A stretch of DNA of 64,000 bases from Rhizoctonia solani (taxonomy: Eukaryota > Basidiomycota > Agaricomycetes > Cantharellales > Ceratobasidiaceae). The stretch is taken from NCBI RefSeq assembly GCF_016906535.1, contig NC_057372.1, positions 3,081,501 through 3,145,500 on the forward strand. Reading direction: 5' to 3'. Shown piece after piece: positions 36,224 through 49,521 of the stretch (its first letter is position 1; every line of letters begins with the position of its first letter). The notes under the pieces were generated by a model. That model saw nothing but the letters and a program-made list of their open reading frames with translations, searched no databases and had not been told where the DNA came from. The translations under genes were made by a program, and so were the position numbers.

Positions 36224-37181
36224 TTTGAATGACTGCGCAAATGAGACTCTGCGATTCTCTATTGACACGAGAATATTGAGAAGTTCGAACTTTGTATATA
36301 AAGTCAGTAGTATAGAGTAGCCATAAGGAAGGTGCCTATAAGCTCATTCTGATGAAGTTGCGTATTAACCTGTAGTTGATCATCCATTATTATATATGTT
36401 CAATAAATCGTAATAGCAATAAATAAGCGATGTAGCCTAGACCATTTTAGCGCTGTGAACTGGAATAGGCTCTTGGCATGCACCGCCCGCATTGTAATGT
36501 CGGGGGAGTGGTTCTAAAAGAGTCGGACTGAGCCTTGGGCCAAAGGCGCTGGTAGTCTGAAAGTCATCTGACTTGACGAAGATGAGGGATACATAAGACT
36601 CAGTTCCACAAGGCGCGGGAATACAGATATGTAGATACGACGTGAACATACCTGGTATCCTCATCTTTGATATACTCATTTGGTGGTGATGATAGGGGCC
36701 AGGTCCCATATAAGCTAGTGGCTGCAGTAGTTGGGCGTGACTTGCCCACCAACACGAGTGTATGCGCTGTTGTACGTTCTTCTTGACTTGATCTACCGTC
36801 GATGATTCGGATCGAATCAATCTCAGAATCAGATATTCATAATATAACGGCGTCGCCCTTCCCGTGTATATTTACAATAAACAGAAAGGGGACAGTTAGT
36901 ACTGTGTACTGGCATCGATCGATTTCAAGTTTGTGTCCATGTGGTAAAGAAGTAATGATCAAGCCTGACATCATCAATGGATCTAGCGCCCGATCAATCG
37001 ATTGCCATGGTGGTGGAACGCTATCGCACAAAGAGTTCACCGCGAGTTGGCTATCCTATCTTTTCCTGATCAAAGTCCGCGAACCATGTCATCAAAGTAG
37101 GTAGCCTTATTGCTTGCCGTTATAGGACATGGACCCCTTACAAATAAACATTTCTTTGTTAGTGAAGAGCCTTATGATATC
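36224..37181. other. Intergenic, no convincing gene
   Basis: A minus-strand frame at 36437-36820 lacks recognisable motifs. Not called. Confidence 0.4.
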
Positions 37182-39671
37182 ATGACAAGAGGGCTACCAG
37201 AGCAGGGGACTCAGCAACAAGAGGCTAAATCTTCGTCACCTAGTTTCGAGGCGTTACGATCTGAGTTCCAGCGCAGTTTTAAGTCCAAGACATGGATGGG
37301 TGTGCAAGATTTGTCAAACCACTCGACCAATCGGCGGGCGCTTGTAGTGGGTCGACCTTGTCTTTAAAGATTGGTTTCCGGGTCAATTTAACCATATAAG
37401 TGTTTAGATTGGTATAAATTATGGCAACCGCCGTCCTCCAGGTGGCCTTACGGGCACATATGTTGATGCTTTTAGGGCTATCAAAATGCTAGGTATGTGC
37501 GGATCGAAATAATTGCCGAGGAAGCAGCGCATCCGCTCTACGCGGCACGCATAGACAAGATATGCTAACCTAGAACAAACACTATATCTATATTTATTGT
37601 ATAGAGAACTTCGACTACAAATCAACGGACATTTGTGTACTGGCCGATATTGCGATTCCTACAACTAGCTTCGGCATTGATTTGGGAGAAGAGGACGACG
37701 CCGAGTCACGCCTTCCAAAAAGGAACAACATTGTCAGTAATGCATATCGAGCACTTGACTGTGGCTAAGCGAATCCGCGTCAGATAAAAGCTCTCAGGTG
37801 GTTGTCAAACAACAGTGGCCCTGAAGAATATCGCTTTTTGTATTGTACGTTGGAATCTCCTCTGAGGGTCTTGGTGATTTTCTTTGCTTAATCTACCGTA
37901 TAGTTTCAGGTCATGGCCACTATCAGCAGTATAAACCAGAACCTTCTTCCAACCAGTGTAAGCTAAAAAGACGCGAAAGCCCTGTTATTAAACTCTGAGC
38001 AAACAAACAAACAAAAACAGGTATCATGCCAAAAGATGTCGAATTTGAAAGGTTTCAAGATTGCGATGGATGTGTTTGCACGGGGAATGTGTGGCAAGCA
38101 AGTGAACAACAAGGAGAGCCAACATTTGTCCCTGAACCCTTAACAGTACTTTGGGATCATGTGAGTGAGGCCAGTTTGCAGAGGCTCGGCGAATATGACA
38201 GAATGTATTGTGATTGAACACCGCATATGCATAGAATATCAATCGGTTGCTCGCCGGTAATCTGAAGGCTGGTACAACAATGACGGTTAGTTAACCTACA
38301 ACTTCTTAACTGCGTATTGAGCTATATTCATCACACAGGCGGTACTTGATGTGAGCTCTTTCATAACCTCATAAAAGTGACTCGGACGAAACGATGTCAT
38401 TCTGCTTCAAGTGTTGCTATAGTGGAGGTGTCCTAGAGAGTGAGTTGACTATTTATATTCCTTGGTTGTTTTGCAATTATCTAATGCCGAGGCAGCTGCC
38501 TTTCAGAACGAGCCAGTCTTAGAAAGAACCGAACCGAACTCCAAAGGACGGCGATTATACGCGACGATGAACGGCCCTAGCCCGGCCAATAGAGTAGGTC
38601 TCCAAGCGCAGGATGGCCTAGCCGAAGCGTCGGAGAAACTGGAAACATTTGGGCCCAATTCGCCGAGCGGGATAACCCAACGAATAGCGATATCAACGTC
38701 GAAGCTGTCTCGCCACCACAGTCTGCTACCCCTAGCCCCGGCTCCGTATTCGTAAACCGAATAGATCCTGGAAACATTCTAGGTGGGTCTGTATGTTAAA
38801 ACAAGAACTGTAATTGACTGCAAGACGGCACGTCATCACCATACTGGTGGGTGGAGTAGGGCTTCCGGCTGGAATAGATGTGGTCACGGGCACCAAATAT
38901 CATACACCTCGGTATAATAATACGAAATCATTCCGGGACCCGTACGAGAAAAGTCAAAAATCCGTTCATTCCTTGTCGAAATCGCCTGAAACACGACGGG
39001 CGCCATTCCAACTAGGGGAGATGGCAACGCGAAACCAATCGCTTTCACCCCCATTTGGAACATCTCAGGCTACTTCAGGATTTACCTGCCAGCGTCCTGG
39101 GATTTCTTCGGCTGTAGTTCCGTTCAACGATGGATGCACAATTGTGAGTGGACGCTTGAGGCTCTCTTCAAGACTTTCCCTTGACAAAGTTGGAAAGATG
39201 TGCTGGGCAGCTTGTAGAAAGCTAGAAAGCGCATTCGAGGATAGTGATAACGCTGGATGGTTCACGAAGGTATGGTTATCTTTTACGGACACCCACTGGT
39301 CCCAAGAGTGCAGAAATATTCCAGTGCTTAAAACCATCGCCCTTAGGCACTAACTGAGTATTTGGCTCGACCTATAAATAGCGAAGAGAATCTAAGGTCG
39401 GCCCAGGATCTGATTGATCGACTTGGGTGAATGCCTAAGCACTTATTCTCTCTTCCTATTGAACTAATACGCAACCTTTAAACAGCACTAAATTCGAGCA
39501 GCACAACAAAACCCTCAAGGATCAGAAGAGGAATTTAGGAGAGCAACACCCACAGGTCAGGTGTCATATCTTCATTGTAAAAATACTAACGTGGATCTCT
39601 TTCAGTTATTTGTATCGAAAAACATCGGTTTAGCACTCGAGGATTATCTTCGATTAGGGCTCAAGATCTGA
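37182..39671 (+). CDS. Caspase-type peptidase C14 (metacaspase-like)
   Basis: Clan CD cysteine peptidase. First in-frame ATG 37182; exon 1 ends 37346, exon 2 starts 37408. Spliced reading: RRALVIGINYGNRRPPGGL, YVDAFRAIKMLENFDY, DICVLADIAIPTTSFG, IKALRWLSNNSGPEEYRF and LYFSGHGHYQQYKPEP (catalytic His, codon 37912-37914). Then NINRLLAGNLKAGTTM, AVLDCCYSGGVLE (catalytic Cys within 38412-38417), the p10-like block MCWAACRKLESAFED with NAGWFTK, and the end HPQLFVSKNIGLALEDYL. About a dozen exons, joined by eye. The motif after the active cysteine has Tyr where D-x-C-H-S-G has His. No prodomain finger. Likely role in cell death or incompatibility, by family only. Confidence 0.75.
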
Positions 39672-41367
39672 AACCGGAAGGATCGCACAGCTTGGCTAAT
39701 TCTTCGAGAATGCGAATTTATCCTTGTCAGCACTAGTGCCACTGACTTGTGCGCGACGACCGGTGGGGAGTATCTTTGCGGCAGTATACGGGTGTATATG
39801 GCTGTGTAAATATATGGATGTGAACATATTGATGATCTACTACAAGTAAGAAGGGAAAGCAAAGGGGGGATACCAGCACACTAAGTCCCCCTGTATGCTC
39901 TGTCTTCGCACCTAGAGTTCTCGCATAGTTGGTACCCTTGTCTGGGCCTCACTCATTTTTACTACTGCTGCGCTGGTCGCTCGAGTAGGGAGGATGAATC
40001 GCCAGTCCTCTTCGGTTGAGCAGCTTGTCCATACCACCAGTGCCATCAAAAACTAGTCGTTGGGTAGTCGGCACCCCCCCCCTACTTCGCTTGAATCTAT
40101 TATATATACCTAGGGTAAGTCTATTCATAAGAAGTGGTGGTATTATCTGGACTTGTGCGTTGTTTGGTAGGACGACGAGCTATGCAATGCCGTACAGTAT
40201 CGTCACGGAATTTGTAACAGCAGTGGAAGCTAGTGCCAACATGACAGCCAAATATTTAGCCGAAAAATTTGCTCGCTGCCCAATCCAAAAGTTCATTTTG
40301 ATCGGGATACTTCACGAGAGCATTGATTTTTCATAGCAAGCACATCAGTGCACATATGCGATAGCTTTGTGCTAAGTGGTTCATCAGCCATAAAACCCGA
40401 CAATACCATAAAATCAAAGGTAATATTGGCTCTTTTATTTGAGGGCTCGTTCAAAAGTCAAAAGTTCAACTAAAAGGCCCCGCGTTTTGGCCTATTGATT
40501 CGACCTTTATCGATTGGGCCCCTCGCAATGGCATAGGTAGTAGTGATACCCAGAACGTAACCAACATATGAAACAGCAGAGATATGGCTGGAGCATGAGG
40601 TTCCCTATATGATAGAAAGACCACGCATCCATAGCATGATCTATAGGAAGAGTCGACCGCATGCCATATGTGATCATTCGAAAGTTAGATATTGGATTAT
40701 TCGAGTGGGTAGGCACATTGGAGCTCAATATCTTCTCAAAAGTTCAGCATACCGTTAGTCCAACTCGAGAGTTCCGGCAGATAGTAAGCATCATCTCAAA
40801 CTAGTGATATTTTGAGGTCGCATAGTAGTATGATCAGATACATTTAAGATGGTGGCCTATAGAGTAGTCAGAATACGCTGCCCTGCCAGAGTATTCGGCG
40901 CGAAATCGTCGGTGGAAGCACATAGAGTTATAACAGCCAACAAGGAGAACAAGAAAAAGATGAAGCAGTGAGTTTTACCCAGATGCCAAGGGAGATTCAC
41001 TGACTACGCTAACAGTTGTCAAGTTGTTTTTCGTAGACTGTTAGTGTGACGACAATCCAACGATTATTCGGAGGTTTCCGGAACAGTCACGTGGCGCCAA
41101 AGCACGTGACATGACCTCGGAAACCTAGGAGTGCCCGTGGACCAACCGTGGACGGCGAGCCTTGAAAGTGTTGGGTGAGTGTAAAACAAACTTGCTCAAC
41201 TATATTACTGCGGCAAACATGAAGTTTACACATTTACATATGCAGCAACAATCATCGGCGTCGTTACAACTCACTCCTACGTTGCCACGTTGACGTTGAC
41301 GCCGACTCGAATTTTCGTTTTATTCTAGACGTTTAATTGCCCAATATCTCGTTCATCCTTATTCGGA
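39672..41367. other. Intergenic 1.7 kb
   Basis: Contains a C-homopolymer near 40073 and the nested palindrome at 41072-41126. No supported gene. Confidence 0.45.
41072..41126. promoter_or_regulatory. Nested palindrome with two CACGTG boxes
   Basis: Outer arms AGGTTTCCG (41072-41080) and CGGAAACCT (41118-41126). Inner arms GTCACGTG (41086-41093) and CACGTGAC (41103-41110). Both pairs are perfect and share roughly one centre (GCGCCAAAG). About 240-300 bases before the ATG at 41368. Looks like a dimer-binding operator for bHLH-type factors; inferred. Confidence 0.6.
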
Positions 41368-43033
41368 ATGTCTCGAACCTATTTCGCACCCGATGGGCAG
41401 ACAAGTGCTTCAGACCAGTATCAGCAATTCGCGGAGAATGCTACTCAGCCAATCAGCAACCAGTCTCCAACCCATGATTCGACTGGTCCAACAGGAGCCC
41501 CTGAAGGCTACAGCCTAGTATACGCCGACAATGCATTTCAGGACACAGACACGACGTCGCAATATCATGCTGCCGCGGGGGCCGGAGAGTCACCAGATGG
41601 CACGACTTTCGAGGACAGACTAAGGTCACTTATGAGGAGACAGGGTGATGAGTTGAGGGCATTTGCTGAGAGGGAGGCTCGTAATGTTGATGAAGTAAGT
41701 AATTGTTATATTTCTTGTGTTTTCATACGTAGGACTGACTTTGCTTCGACGATCTAGATTCGATCTCAAGCTGCTGGACTGGCTAATGCATCCCCCCACG
41801 AATTTCTATATTCTGTCGCAATGCAACCTCTCACACCACAAGATACGATCACTAGGATGGACGCTGCGCTCGAGCATCTTCACCAAGCCCTAGGCTACGA
41901 TGGATTCCTGGCGGTCGTCACACCCGTTGACGCAGATGGAGACGGTGGTATAACGGCAGGAACAAAAGTCGGTCTGGAATTTTGGAAAGGTCTTCGCGGT
42001 GGAGGATTAGCCGGTCTCAAATCGCTCAAACTCAGATGTAAAGCAAGCCGGGAGACCATGGGTGCCCTCTCAGATCGCTTAGGCGGTAACACCAATTCCA
42101 CGACTACTTCGACGGCATCAAGAAAGAGTCTGGATATCAAACAAGAGCTTAATAGCGCTATGCGTAATGCTCTGAGGGAAGCGGCCGGAGATCCGCTCGC
42201 TGAGATGAGGTGGACAAAGCCAGACCAGCTTGAAGGGTACGGGGTTAGGATTATTGGATGGCCACCGGAGATCGCGCTGAGAAACCCTAGTAACAATCCC
42301 GTACGGTGAGTAGGGTGTTTCATACTCGGCGCGTCATCTCCCTTATCTCTATTACAGCGACAACAAAACGCTCCTTCAACTTCTTAAATCTGGTCAGCTC
42401 CGCTTTGTTAGAAAGGACTCGGCCGAATGGGAACAAGCGGACCCTAGCGCCTTGGTCCGCTCCACTGCTCAAGCCGCTCAAGCTCAAACTTCGGCCCAAG
42501 TCCAGCCACAGCATATCCCTCCCACCCAATTTGTATCTCCCCAACCACCGGTGGCCCGCACCACTTCAACCGGATTCATACACCCACATGCTCCGCACCC
42601 GCATGCACAACCCCCCGCGTCGCTTCAGCATCCACCTCCCCCTCAACAAACTCCCCAAACAGCCCCACCCCCACCTGGCCAACCTCAAACGATGCCGCAC
42701 CAACAACAATTACAACACCCCCAAATTGCGTATGTGTACCAGGTCCCGCCTCCCGGCCAAGCGTGGATCCCGCTTCCTGGCGTGTACGGCACCCCCTTTG
42801 CCCCTCCTTCCCATATGGTTACAGAAGATCCCAACGCAACACCTACGCCCGTGAATCCGAACCCGAGCCCAGGTCCAGGGCCAGGCCAAGGACCTAGTCC
42901 AATCCCGCCGCCTCCCTCGGGAGCTGTCTCGCCCAACGCGACTACCGCCAGAAAGAGACGGTCCGAGGCTGGTGGTGCGGGCGGTGGCAAAAAGAGGAAT
43001 CGGACGACGGCTGTGGAGGCTGCGTCTGGGTAA
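41368..43033 (+). CDS. Pro/Gln-rich probable nuclear protein, unrecognised
   Basis: Exons 41368-41694, 41758-42305 and 42358-43033 join exactly in frame to 516 codons. The N-terminal half is mostly polar with a helical stretch FEDRLRSLMRRQGDELRAFA. The middle carries YGVRIIGWPPEIALRNPSNN and LLQLLKSGQLRFV, a W-P-x-x-I...NPSN...L-x-x-L pattern seen in Agaricomycete proteins of unknown role. The C-terminal third is Pro/Gln/His-rich, with a basic nuclear-localisation-like cluster (RKRRSEAGGAGGGKKRNR) near the end. Likely nuclear, possibly a transcriptional co-regulator, but no DNA-binding fold is visible. Confidence 0.8.
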
Positions 43034-44094
43034 TATGTAGGATTGGTTTGGTTTGATTCGGTCTAGTTCGATTTGTGTTGTGGTTTTCTTTCGAATTGAT
43101 GTTTTTAATGGGTTCTGGATGGGTAGATTGGAATATACTAGTCGATGTCATTGTCGTATCAGTTCATAATGTGACAGTAAGCCCTGTGTGACAACTCTAC
43201 CAAAAATATCAGAGGCCATGGTGGCTGACATAGGGGTCACCTCCAGGACCCCCGCCAGCGTCTCCAATTCAGCCAATTCCGCCACTTATCTTCAAACAGC
43301 CCGAGAGATCAACGGGGATGAGAGCAGATTGATCCAATAATTAAATGCTCCAAACAGAAGCTTGCACCGCCACTTCATGATCGGGCATGGCCCATGCCGA
43401 GGCGGCTTGGACTCAAGCGATGTACAGAGCGGGAAAGAGACAAAAAGAGATATCAGAGTCTATACTGAATAATATGGAGATGATTTCTCTGATCCACAGA
43501 GTCACCAATCGATACTATCTTTACAAAAGCTCTGTTTTCTTGGTATTATTCACTGACTCTGGGCTACGACCCTCAAGCCTGAAAGGATTTGGACATAATA
43601 ACAAGCGAAATAAGGTTTTACGTTCGGCCAAGCCCATCCGGAGCTCTTTTGAGTTACTAACCTCGGGGTTGCAGTCCCCGGAGCAGAATACCAATAATCA
43701 CTGTCCGCTTACGCATATACGCCTAGTAACCTTTGCTCAGGTATTCAATAATGAAACATTGCCATATCTATACCAAAGTAATACCGACAATAACAACAAA
43801 TTGAAACCATGCATCTCTAAGCTTACAAGACATTGGTAGTGGACTATGGGTGCAAGGCTTTCCACAGATCAAGGCTTCATCGCTTCCCTCCACAAAACAC
43901 TCGACTTGACGTATTGTTTCTTAGTCACATCTTTGAGAATCCATGAGGCATCTCCTTCTAGAATGCTATTTCAGCCCATCTTAATGTAACATGGAGCGCA
44001 AAAAGCTCTTACGCAGATTTAAGCATCCGAATGAGATGTTTCTGCCGACGTATAAAAGAATGCACCGAGAGAGAACTGCAGTCCACAGACCACC
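43034..44094. other. Intergenic 1.1 kb
   Basis: Open frame at 43387-43839 has no motif and was not called. TATA of the next gene at 44051. Confidence 0.4.
44051..44058 (+). promoter_or_regulatory. TATA box of the P450 at 44095
   Basis: TATAAAAG, 37-44 bases before the ATG. Confidence 0.5.
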
Positions 44095-46195
44095 ATGTTC
44101 ACTGAGACCACCCAGCACTCCAACGCTCACTACTACGCCGCTGCAGGAGTCCTCCTGGTACGTATTCAGGCTTTGTCAAACGGAGTACTTGACCAGTCTG
44201 ACATGCGTGCATAGACGGCATACTATGTTGTTCCCTACCTGCTAGACCCCCATGACTACCGGCGCCGATTTTCTGGGCCGTGGCTCGCGTCTCTTAGTGG
44301 CTCGTGGCTGGCAAGAAGCGCTAGCTCTGGTCGTCACTACCAGAATATTCTCCAATTGCATGAGAAATACGGTGAGTCGGGCAGTCCATCATGTCCACCT
44401 CATGCATATGGGAGAGTAACGTTCGAATGCAGGGAAGTTTGTAAGAGTGGGACCGAATCACATCAGCATTTCCGACCCGGACGCTCTGGAGGTATGTCGC
44501 ATAGTCAACTTTATATATTACGTGCACAAAATGTCTAAATCTTTGCTCAACAGGAAGTATACGGGCATTCAAGCGGCCTACTCAAGTCTGAATTTTATGA
44601 CGCTTTCGCTCGCTCTGCGCGTGACAGAAATTTATTTGACGTTAGGGATAAAACTATGCATACCAGTAGGCAATACTCACACAGAATCCTTAACTGATTA
44701 CTTATAATTGACGATCATGTCAGTAAAACGCAAGCGTATTGCAAACATATACAGTGCTCAGAACGTTACGGCTTTCGAGCCTCGGGTACGGGTGCACATT
44801 CAGAAATTCTGCAACCAGCTCGACATGCGATGTGCAGCGGCCGTCGAGAATACTCCTGGGTTTAATTGGACGGCTCAAGATGGTCGTGCAGTCCTTGACA
44901 GCTGTTCGCGTAAGTATAGCGTAAATGTTTTGTTGCTACATCATTCACAGTTTGATTCAACAGAGTTCTCCTATCTTGCTTTTGATCTCATCAGTGACTT
45001 GGCCCTCGGAGTTCCGTTTGGTATGGTTGAAGCACAGAAGGATTCGGTTCCCGATCTCTTGGCTCTTAGCTCCGAAACCAACTTTCGAGACATAGCTCCT
45101 GTTCGTATTATGGCAGATGTAGCCACAAATGCGATGACCCTTGGATCCTATGGCACTTGGATTCAAAATTTGCTTTTCTGGGCTCCATGGTCACTCTCCA
45201 CCCGGATGACCACAGTGAACCTGATAAAAATCATACAAACAACACTTGATGCAAGAACTAAAGTAGAGAAAGACAGAGCCGAAGCAAATAAACAAGTGGT
45301 TGACCTGTTAGACAAGTTGTTCGAGGTTAAAAATGCCGATGGATCGCCGTTGGCGAGTTTGGAAATCGAAGCCGAGGCCACGATAACACTTACCGCAGGG
45401 AGCGATACGACCTCCAAGTGAGCGCTATATCTTTGACTCGAATTCCTTTAATCTGGAGCTGACTCGATACGTGCGTAGCTCCCTAAGTGCTATGTCCTAC
45501 TACGTCGCTTCCAACCCTAACGTCAAGAAGAAACTTCAGCAAGAGCTTGACTTGATTGAAGTGGACTCGGCGGGGGCAAATGGCCTGGAGGATCAGCTGA
45601 ATCGCATAATCCCTAGCTTCGAACAGGTCAAGAACCTACCATATCTCACTGCATGTGTGAAGGAAACTTTGCGACTCTACTCCACAGTGGGCTCCGGACT
45701 CCCACGAGTCGTCCCGGAAGGCAAGACGGTGACCTTCGCTGGTCAGACATTCAACGCAGGGAGCGTCGTCAGCGTACCGTCGTACTGCACCAACAAGTCA
45801 AGTGTATGGGGCCCTGACCCAGATACTTACAGGCCAGAACGGTGGCTAGAGGAAGGGGCATCGTCTTTGAACAAGTACTTTGCCGCGTTCTCGACCGGGC
45901 CTCGGTAAGCTACTGGTTTGCCCCTACATAACCCATAATTTACTAACTCTGCACTTAACCTCCCGAAGCGGTTGTATTGGCCGCAACTTGGCAAATCTCA
46001 ATCTTTTATTAATTTCTTCTACTTTCTTCCGTCGGTATGACATCGAGTTGGCCAGCCCTGAGACCAAGGTACTTAGTCTTTTATTCCAAAACCTCAAATA
46101 GCACTGGCTAAATTTTTTTTTACCAGCTTCAAATTTTTGAAGGATTTATTAGGGATGCAACTCATTGTGAAGTCTCTATTAAGCGACGGGTCTGA
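44095..46195 (+). CDS. Cytochrome P450 (second), benzoate-4-hydroxylase-like
   Basis: ATG at 44095 (MFTETTQHSNAHYYAAAGVL). The first intron joins LL to TAYYVVPYLLDPHDYRRRF, then GPWLASLSGSWLARSA, KFVRVGPNHISISDPDALE and the C-helix region EVYGHSSGLLKSEFYDAF. Later FSYLAFDLISDLALGVPFGM, ITLTAGSDTTS (I-helix), LTACVKETLRLYS (E-x-x-R), DTYRPERWLEEG and FSTGPRGCIGRNLANLNL (heme loop). The last exon is short, ending IKRRV at 46193-46195. The R-V-G-P-N-x-x-S-x-x-D-P and STGPRGCIGRNLA forms recall the CYP53/CYP-type benzoate hydroxylase group; aromatic substrates are plausible, not shown. A 5' TATA supports the start. Confidence 0.88.
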
Positions 46196-47463
46196 TAGCC
46201 TCGTAGGGTCGTGTATATCCACGAGATCACAATTATAGATCAGAATCGAACGAATTGGCCTGGGTTGATGTAATATGTTTGAGAGAATGTTGATAATTTG
46301 AGCCTCGGCTACGTATCGTGTGAATGTCTAACTCATAAGTTAAGCTCGTGATTGACTAACCCGGTCGTATCAAACTATGCATCGTCGAGCCCGACGCCGG
46401 TATGGGATCAAAGTGACTTTGGTGAGCTTTTGACCAAGTCTAGGCGTCACCAAGTACAAATCGCACGATCAATAGGAGGTAAAATCGAACAAATTCAATA
46501 TGAAACATAGCTATATGCGCACAAGGAACTCATAAGCGAGAATATATTAATAGTCTCTCCAAAGCGTTGCATGAGCTTCAACGTTATTACTGAAGTACAG
46601 CTTGATCTTGCATTTCCTACCCCCACAAGTGCCAGAATTTATGCAGACGAACTTTACGACCCGTCGTACCTCCGGGGGAGGGTGGTCAGCGATGTGTTTT
46701 CCTGGCTCGGGCACGGGATAGTGTGCTTGCCTGGGCCTCGTTCCTCGGCCACGGGTAAGTACACACCCCACCCACTCACCTCCATCGGCGCTTGAAGCGG
46801 GGTGGACCCTAGCTAGCTACCGAATGTATGACTCAGCACTCGCATGACCCCGTCTGAGTTGGATTTCCCGAGTGCAGGGAAACCTGCTGTCCAATTTGAG
46901 ATCCAGGAACCATATGAGTGAGGTCTAAATTGCTTGCTCTTATCAAATTCTGCGGCACTTTGCACTACTCGGGTAGATGGATGAATTAATCCAATCGCTT
47001 CACGCGATTTAATACTTGCCGCGCACCTCGACCATGCGTGTCTCACGATGTGATATGTTTCGGCACCGTCGACGTCACGGTTGAGAAGTTATGTGGAATC
47101 GGCTTCGACTATATCTCCCGACCTCCACTTACTCCTCCGATCGCAACCCTTATAGGATACCTCCTGGGCTTTGGTATAGGTAGATGAGACAAATACTCTG
47201 CTAATATCGAGAGAACATACGTGTACAGTACATGGGGCTGACGTAGAAACCAACATTGATTATCTTATGACTCAGCGTACTTACGAGCACGAGAAAAAAT
47301 TTATTGGTCGCATTCAATCTAAACAACATTTTGCCGCACCTCGTCGTTACTTTCAAGCCCAACCACCGTTATACCGCTAATATAGGATGAACAGAGATAT
47401 ATAAAAGCAACCAAACAGCTGCATTTCCGCCATGTTTCTTACGCCCCGTTGAACACTCTTATC
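46196..47463. other. Intergenic 1.3 kb
   Basis: No supported gene; TATA of the following reductase at 47398. Confidence 0.4.
47398..47407 (+). promoter_or_regulatory. TATA box of reductase 1
   Basis: TATATAAAAG, 57-66 bases before the ATG at 47464. Confidence 0.5.
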
Positions 47464-49061
47464 ATGCCGCCTATCGCAGCGCCAGCTAAGATTTTACTCA
47501 CGGGTAGGTCGATAGTTGAACAAATTGAGTAGTAATTTGCTTACCAGAGTGATCAGGTGTGAACGGCTACCTGGGTGCGCATGTCGCTAAAGAACTACTG
47601 GACCATGGGTTCGCCGGTGAGCCACTCAGAAATCTCAGTCCAAGTCAAAATATAAATCTAGCAATTCATCTTTTTATAATTAGTGGTAGGAACTGTGCGG
47701 TCATCGGCCAAAGGAGATAGCATTGCCAAATATTTCGAGCATTATGGGGAAAGGTTTAGTTATTCGATCGTTCAAGACATGACTATGGTGTGTGTTTTAG
47801 CACGTTGCCTTGATTTTCGCGGGGCTAAATGTTGCATATAGCCTGGGGTGTTCGATCCCGTCATAAGCGTCGGGGAATTCGATGGGGTTGCACACACCGC
47901 AGCTCCAATCCCGACGAGTTCGGGCCAACAAGCAGATTCTTCTGATAGTACGCCTTTAAATTCTTATAAAATGACCATAGCTTAATTTTCTATAGGTGCT
48001 TTCAATGCTGCAATAGCGGGCACGTTGAATGTTATGCATAGTATCAAAGCATATGGGTACGGACATGTACTTTGGCCATATGTTGAATCGAACTTGAGCG
48101 AATTTAATCTTTGTAGACAAACTGTCAAGCGCGTAGTTTTTACATCCTCAACTTTGGCGGCGCTACAATCAGAGCCGGGTATTGTACACAACGAGGTATG
48201 ATTCTGAAGCACAAATTGCCAAAAGGGTGAAATTTCATCCAACTGGTTAAAACCCATGGGTCTGCAGAGTCATTGGAATGATGAAGTTGTCAAACGTCTA
48301 CAAGATCGGGAGTATAAGGCAACTGATATAGAGCGTTACATGGCAAGCAAGTGCCTATCCGAAAAAGCTGCTTGGAAATTTATCGAGGACAACAAGAGCG
48401 AAGTAAACTTTGATCTAGTTACTATTCTTCCAACCGCGGTGCGTGACGCAGATATGATGTTTTGATGCATGCTCAGACTTAGTTCTTGACTTTGTAGATT
48501 ATTGGGGTAAGTTGTAAAGCGACTTACACTTTATGAGGTTCGTTCATGACAGCCCAACATGAAGCCCCCTCTCGATGAAAATATGCCCCGTGCACAACTA
48601 GATGCTTCAAACATGTTTTTCAAGAGCCTCAAAGCCGCCATTAAAGATTCTAAATTTACGGACCCGTGTTTCACCATTGTTCATGTGAAAGATACAGCCG
48701 CCCTGCATGCTGAAGCGTTTATTCACTCAGGAGCTGCAGGTCATAGAATACCTGCCACTAGTTCGGAGCCAAGCTGGCAAGATATTTGTGAGTGGGTATC
48801 AAACAAGAACTCTCAAAAGAGCTCAAATGTTGGAAATCTATCTACATTGATATAGGCGATGCTCTGAATGAAGAGCCCGCATTTTCTGGAGTACCCGGAG
48901 GAAATCCTGGAGTAGGTAAACGTCCCGACAACGAGTCGCTGGAGTGGGATACTTCCTACGCCAAATCCTTGCTTGGAAGAAACATGATTGGTGCAAGGCA
49001 GATGGTTAGAGAAACTGCTGCGTTCTACCAGAAGAAGGGTTGGGAATTTGTTGCCACCTAA
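47464..49061 (+). CDS. Gre2-like NAD(P)-dependent reductase, tandem copy 1
   Basis: Extended short-chain dehydrogenase reducing carbonyl substrates. Starts MPPIAAPAKILLTG; splicing gives the Rossmann motif LLTGVNGYLGAHVAKELL. Then VVGTVRSSAKGDSIAKYF, FDGVAHTAAP, VKRVVFTSSTLAAL (catalytic Ser region) and ERYMASKCLSEKAAWKF (Y-x-x-x-K). Later VNFDLVTILPTAIIGPNMK, PCFTIVHVKDTAALHAEAF and the C-terminal GWEFVAT. A 9-base exon at 48498-48506 supplies IIG. About ten exons, in frame where checked. A paralog with the same intron layout follows directly on the same strand. Confidence 0.85.
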
Positions 49062-49521
49062 AGTTGGGTCTTGGCCAAATGTACATTTCATTAGCTTCTT
49101 AGTTATATCTCACTCTTCAGCGCTAAATCCAATCTGAATTAGGTTATCTAGTGAGTCTATTAGGCTCCGTGGCAAGAACGAGCATTCGATTAAAGATGAG
49201 TATGTCCCGCTTGGTCACGTATATTGTATACGACCCACAATGCAATCAACTGTCTTTCATGCTGGCTGACTACTACCCACGATAATATTACTAAAAGCAA
49301 TATAACCAATTCGTTACCGATGGTCGTGCGGGGTTCTCTAGAACTTCCAGTGTGGTGGACACCCGAGCATTCCTAAGCTTTTCGACTTTAGGCTGAGATC
49401 GTATACCGACGCCACTGATTGCCAGCCAACTGATTGCGTATTCACATGTTTCTTCCTTTAAGTAATCACCCGCACTTGAGTCATCATTAGTACTGGGGTA
49501 TTGGCCCTGAGTAAGACCGCA

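Noticed and set aside
36437..36820. 127-codon minus-strand frame
   Set aside because: No recognisable domain; likely chance frame in an intergenic gap.
40070..40083. C-homopolymer
   Set aside because: Simple run in intergenic DNA without further structure.
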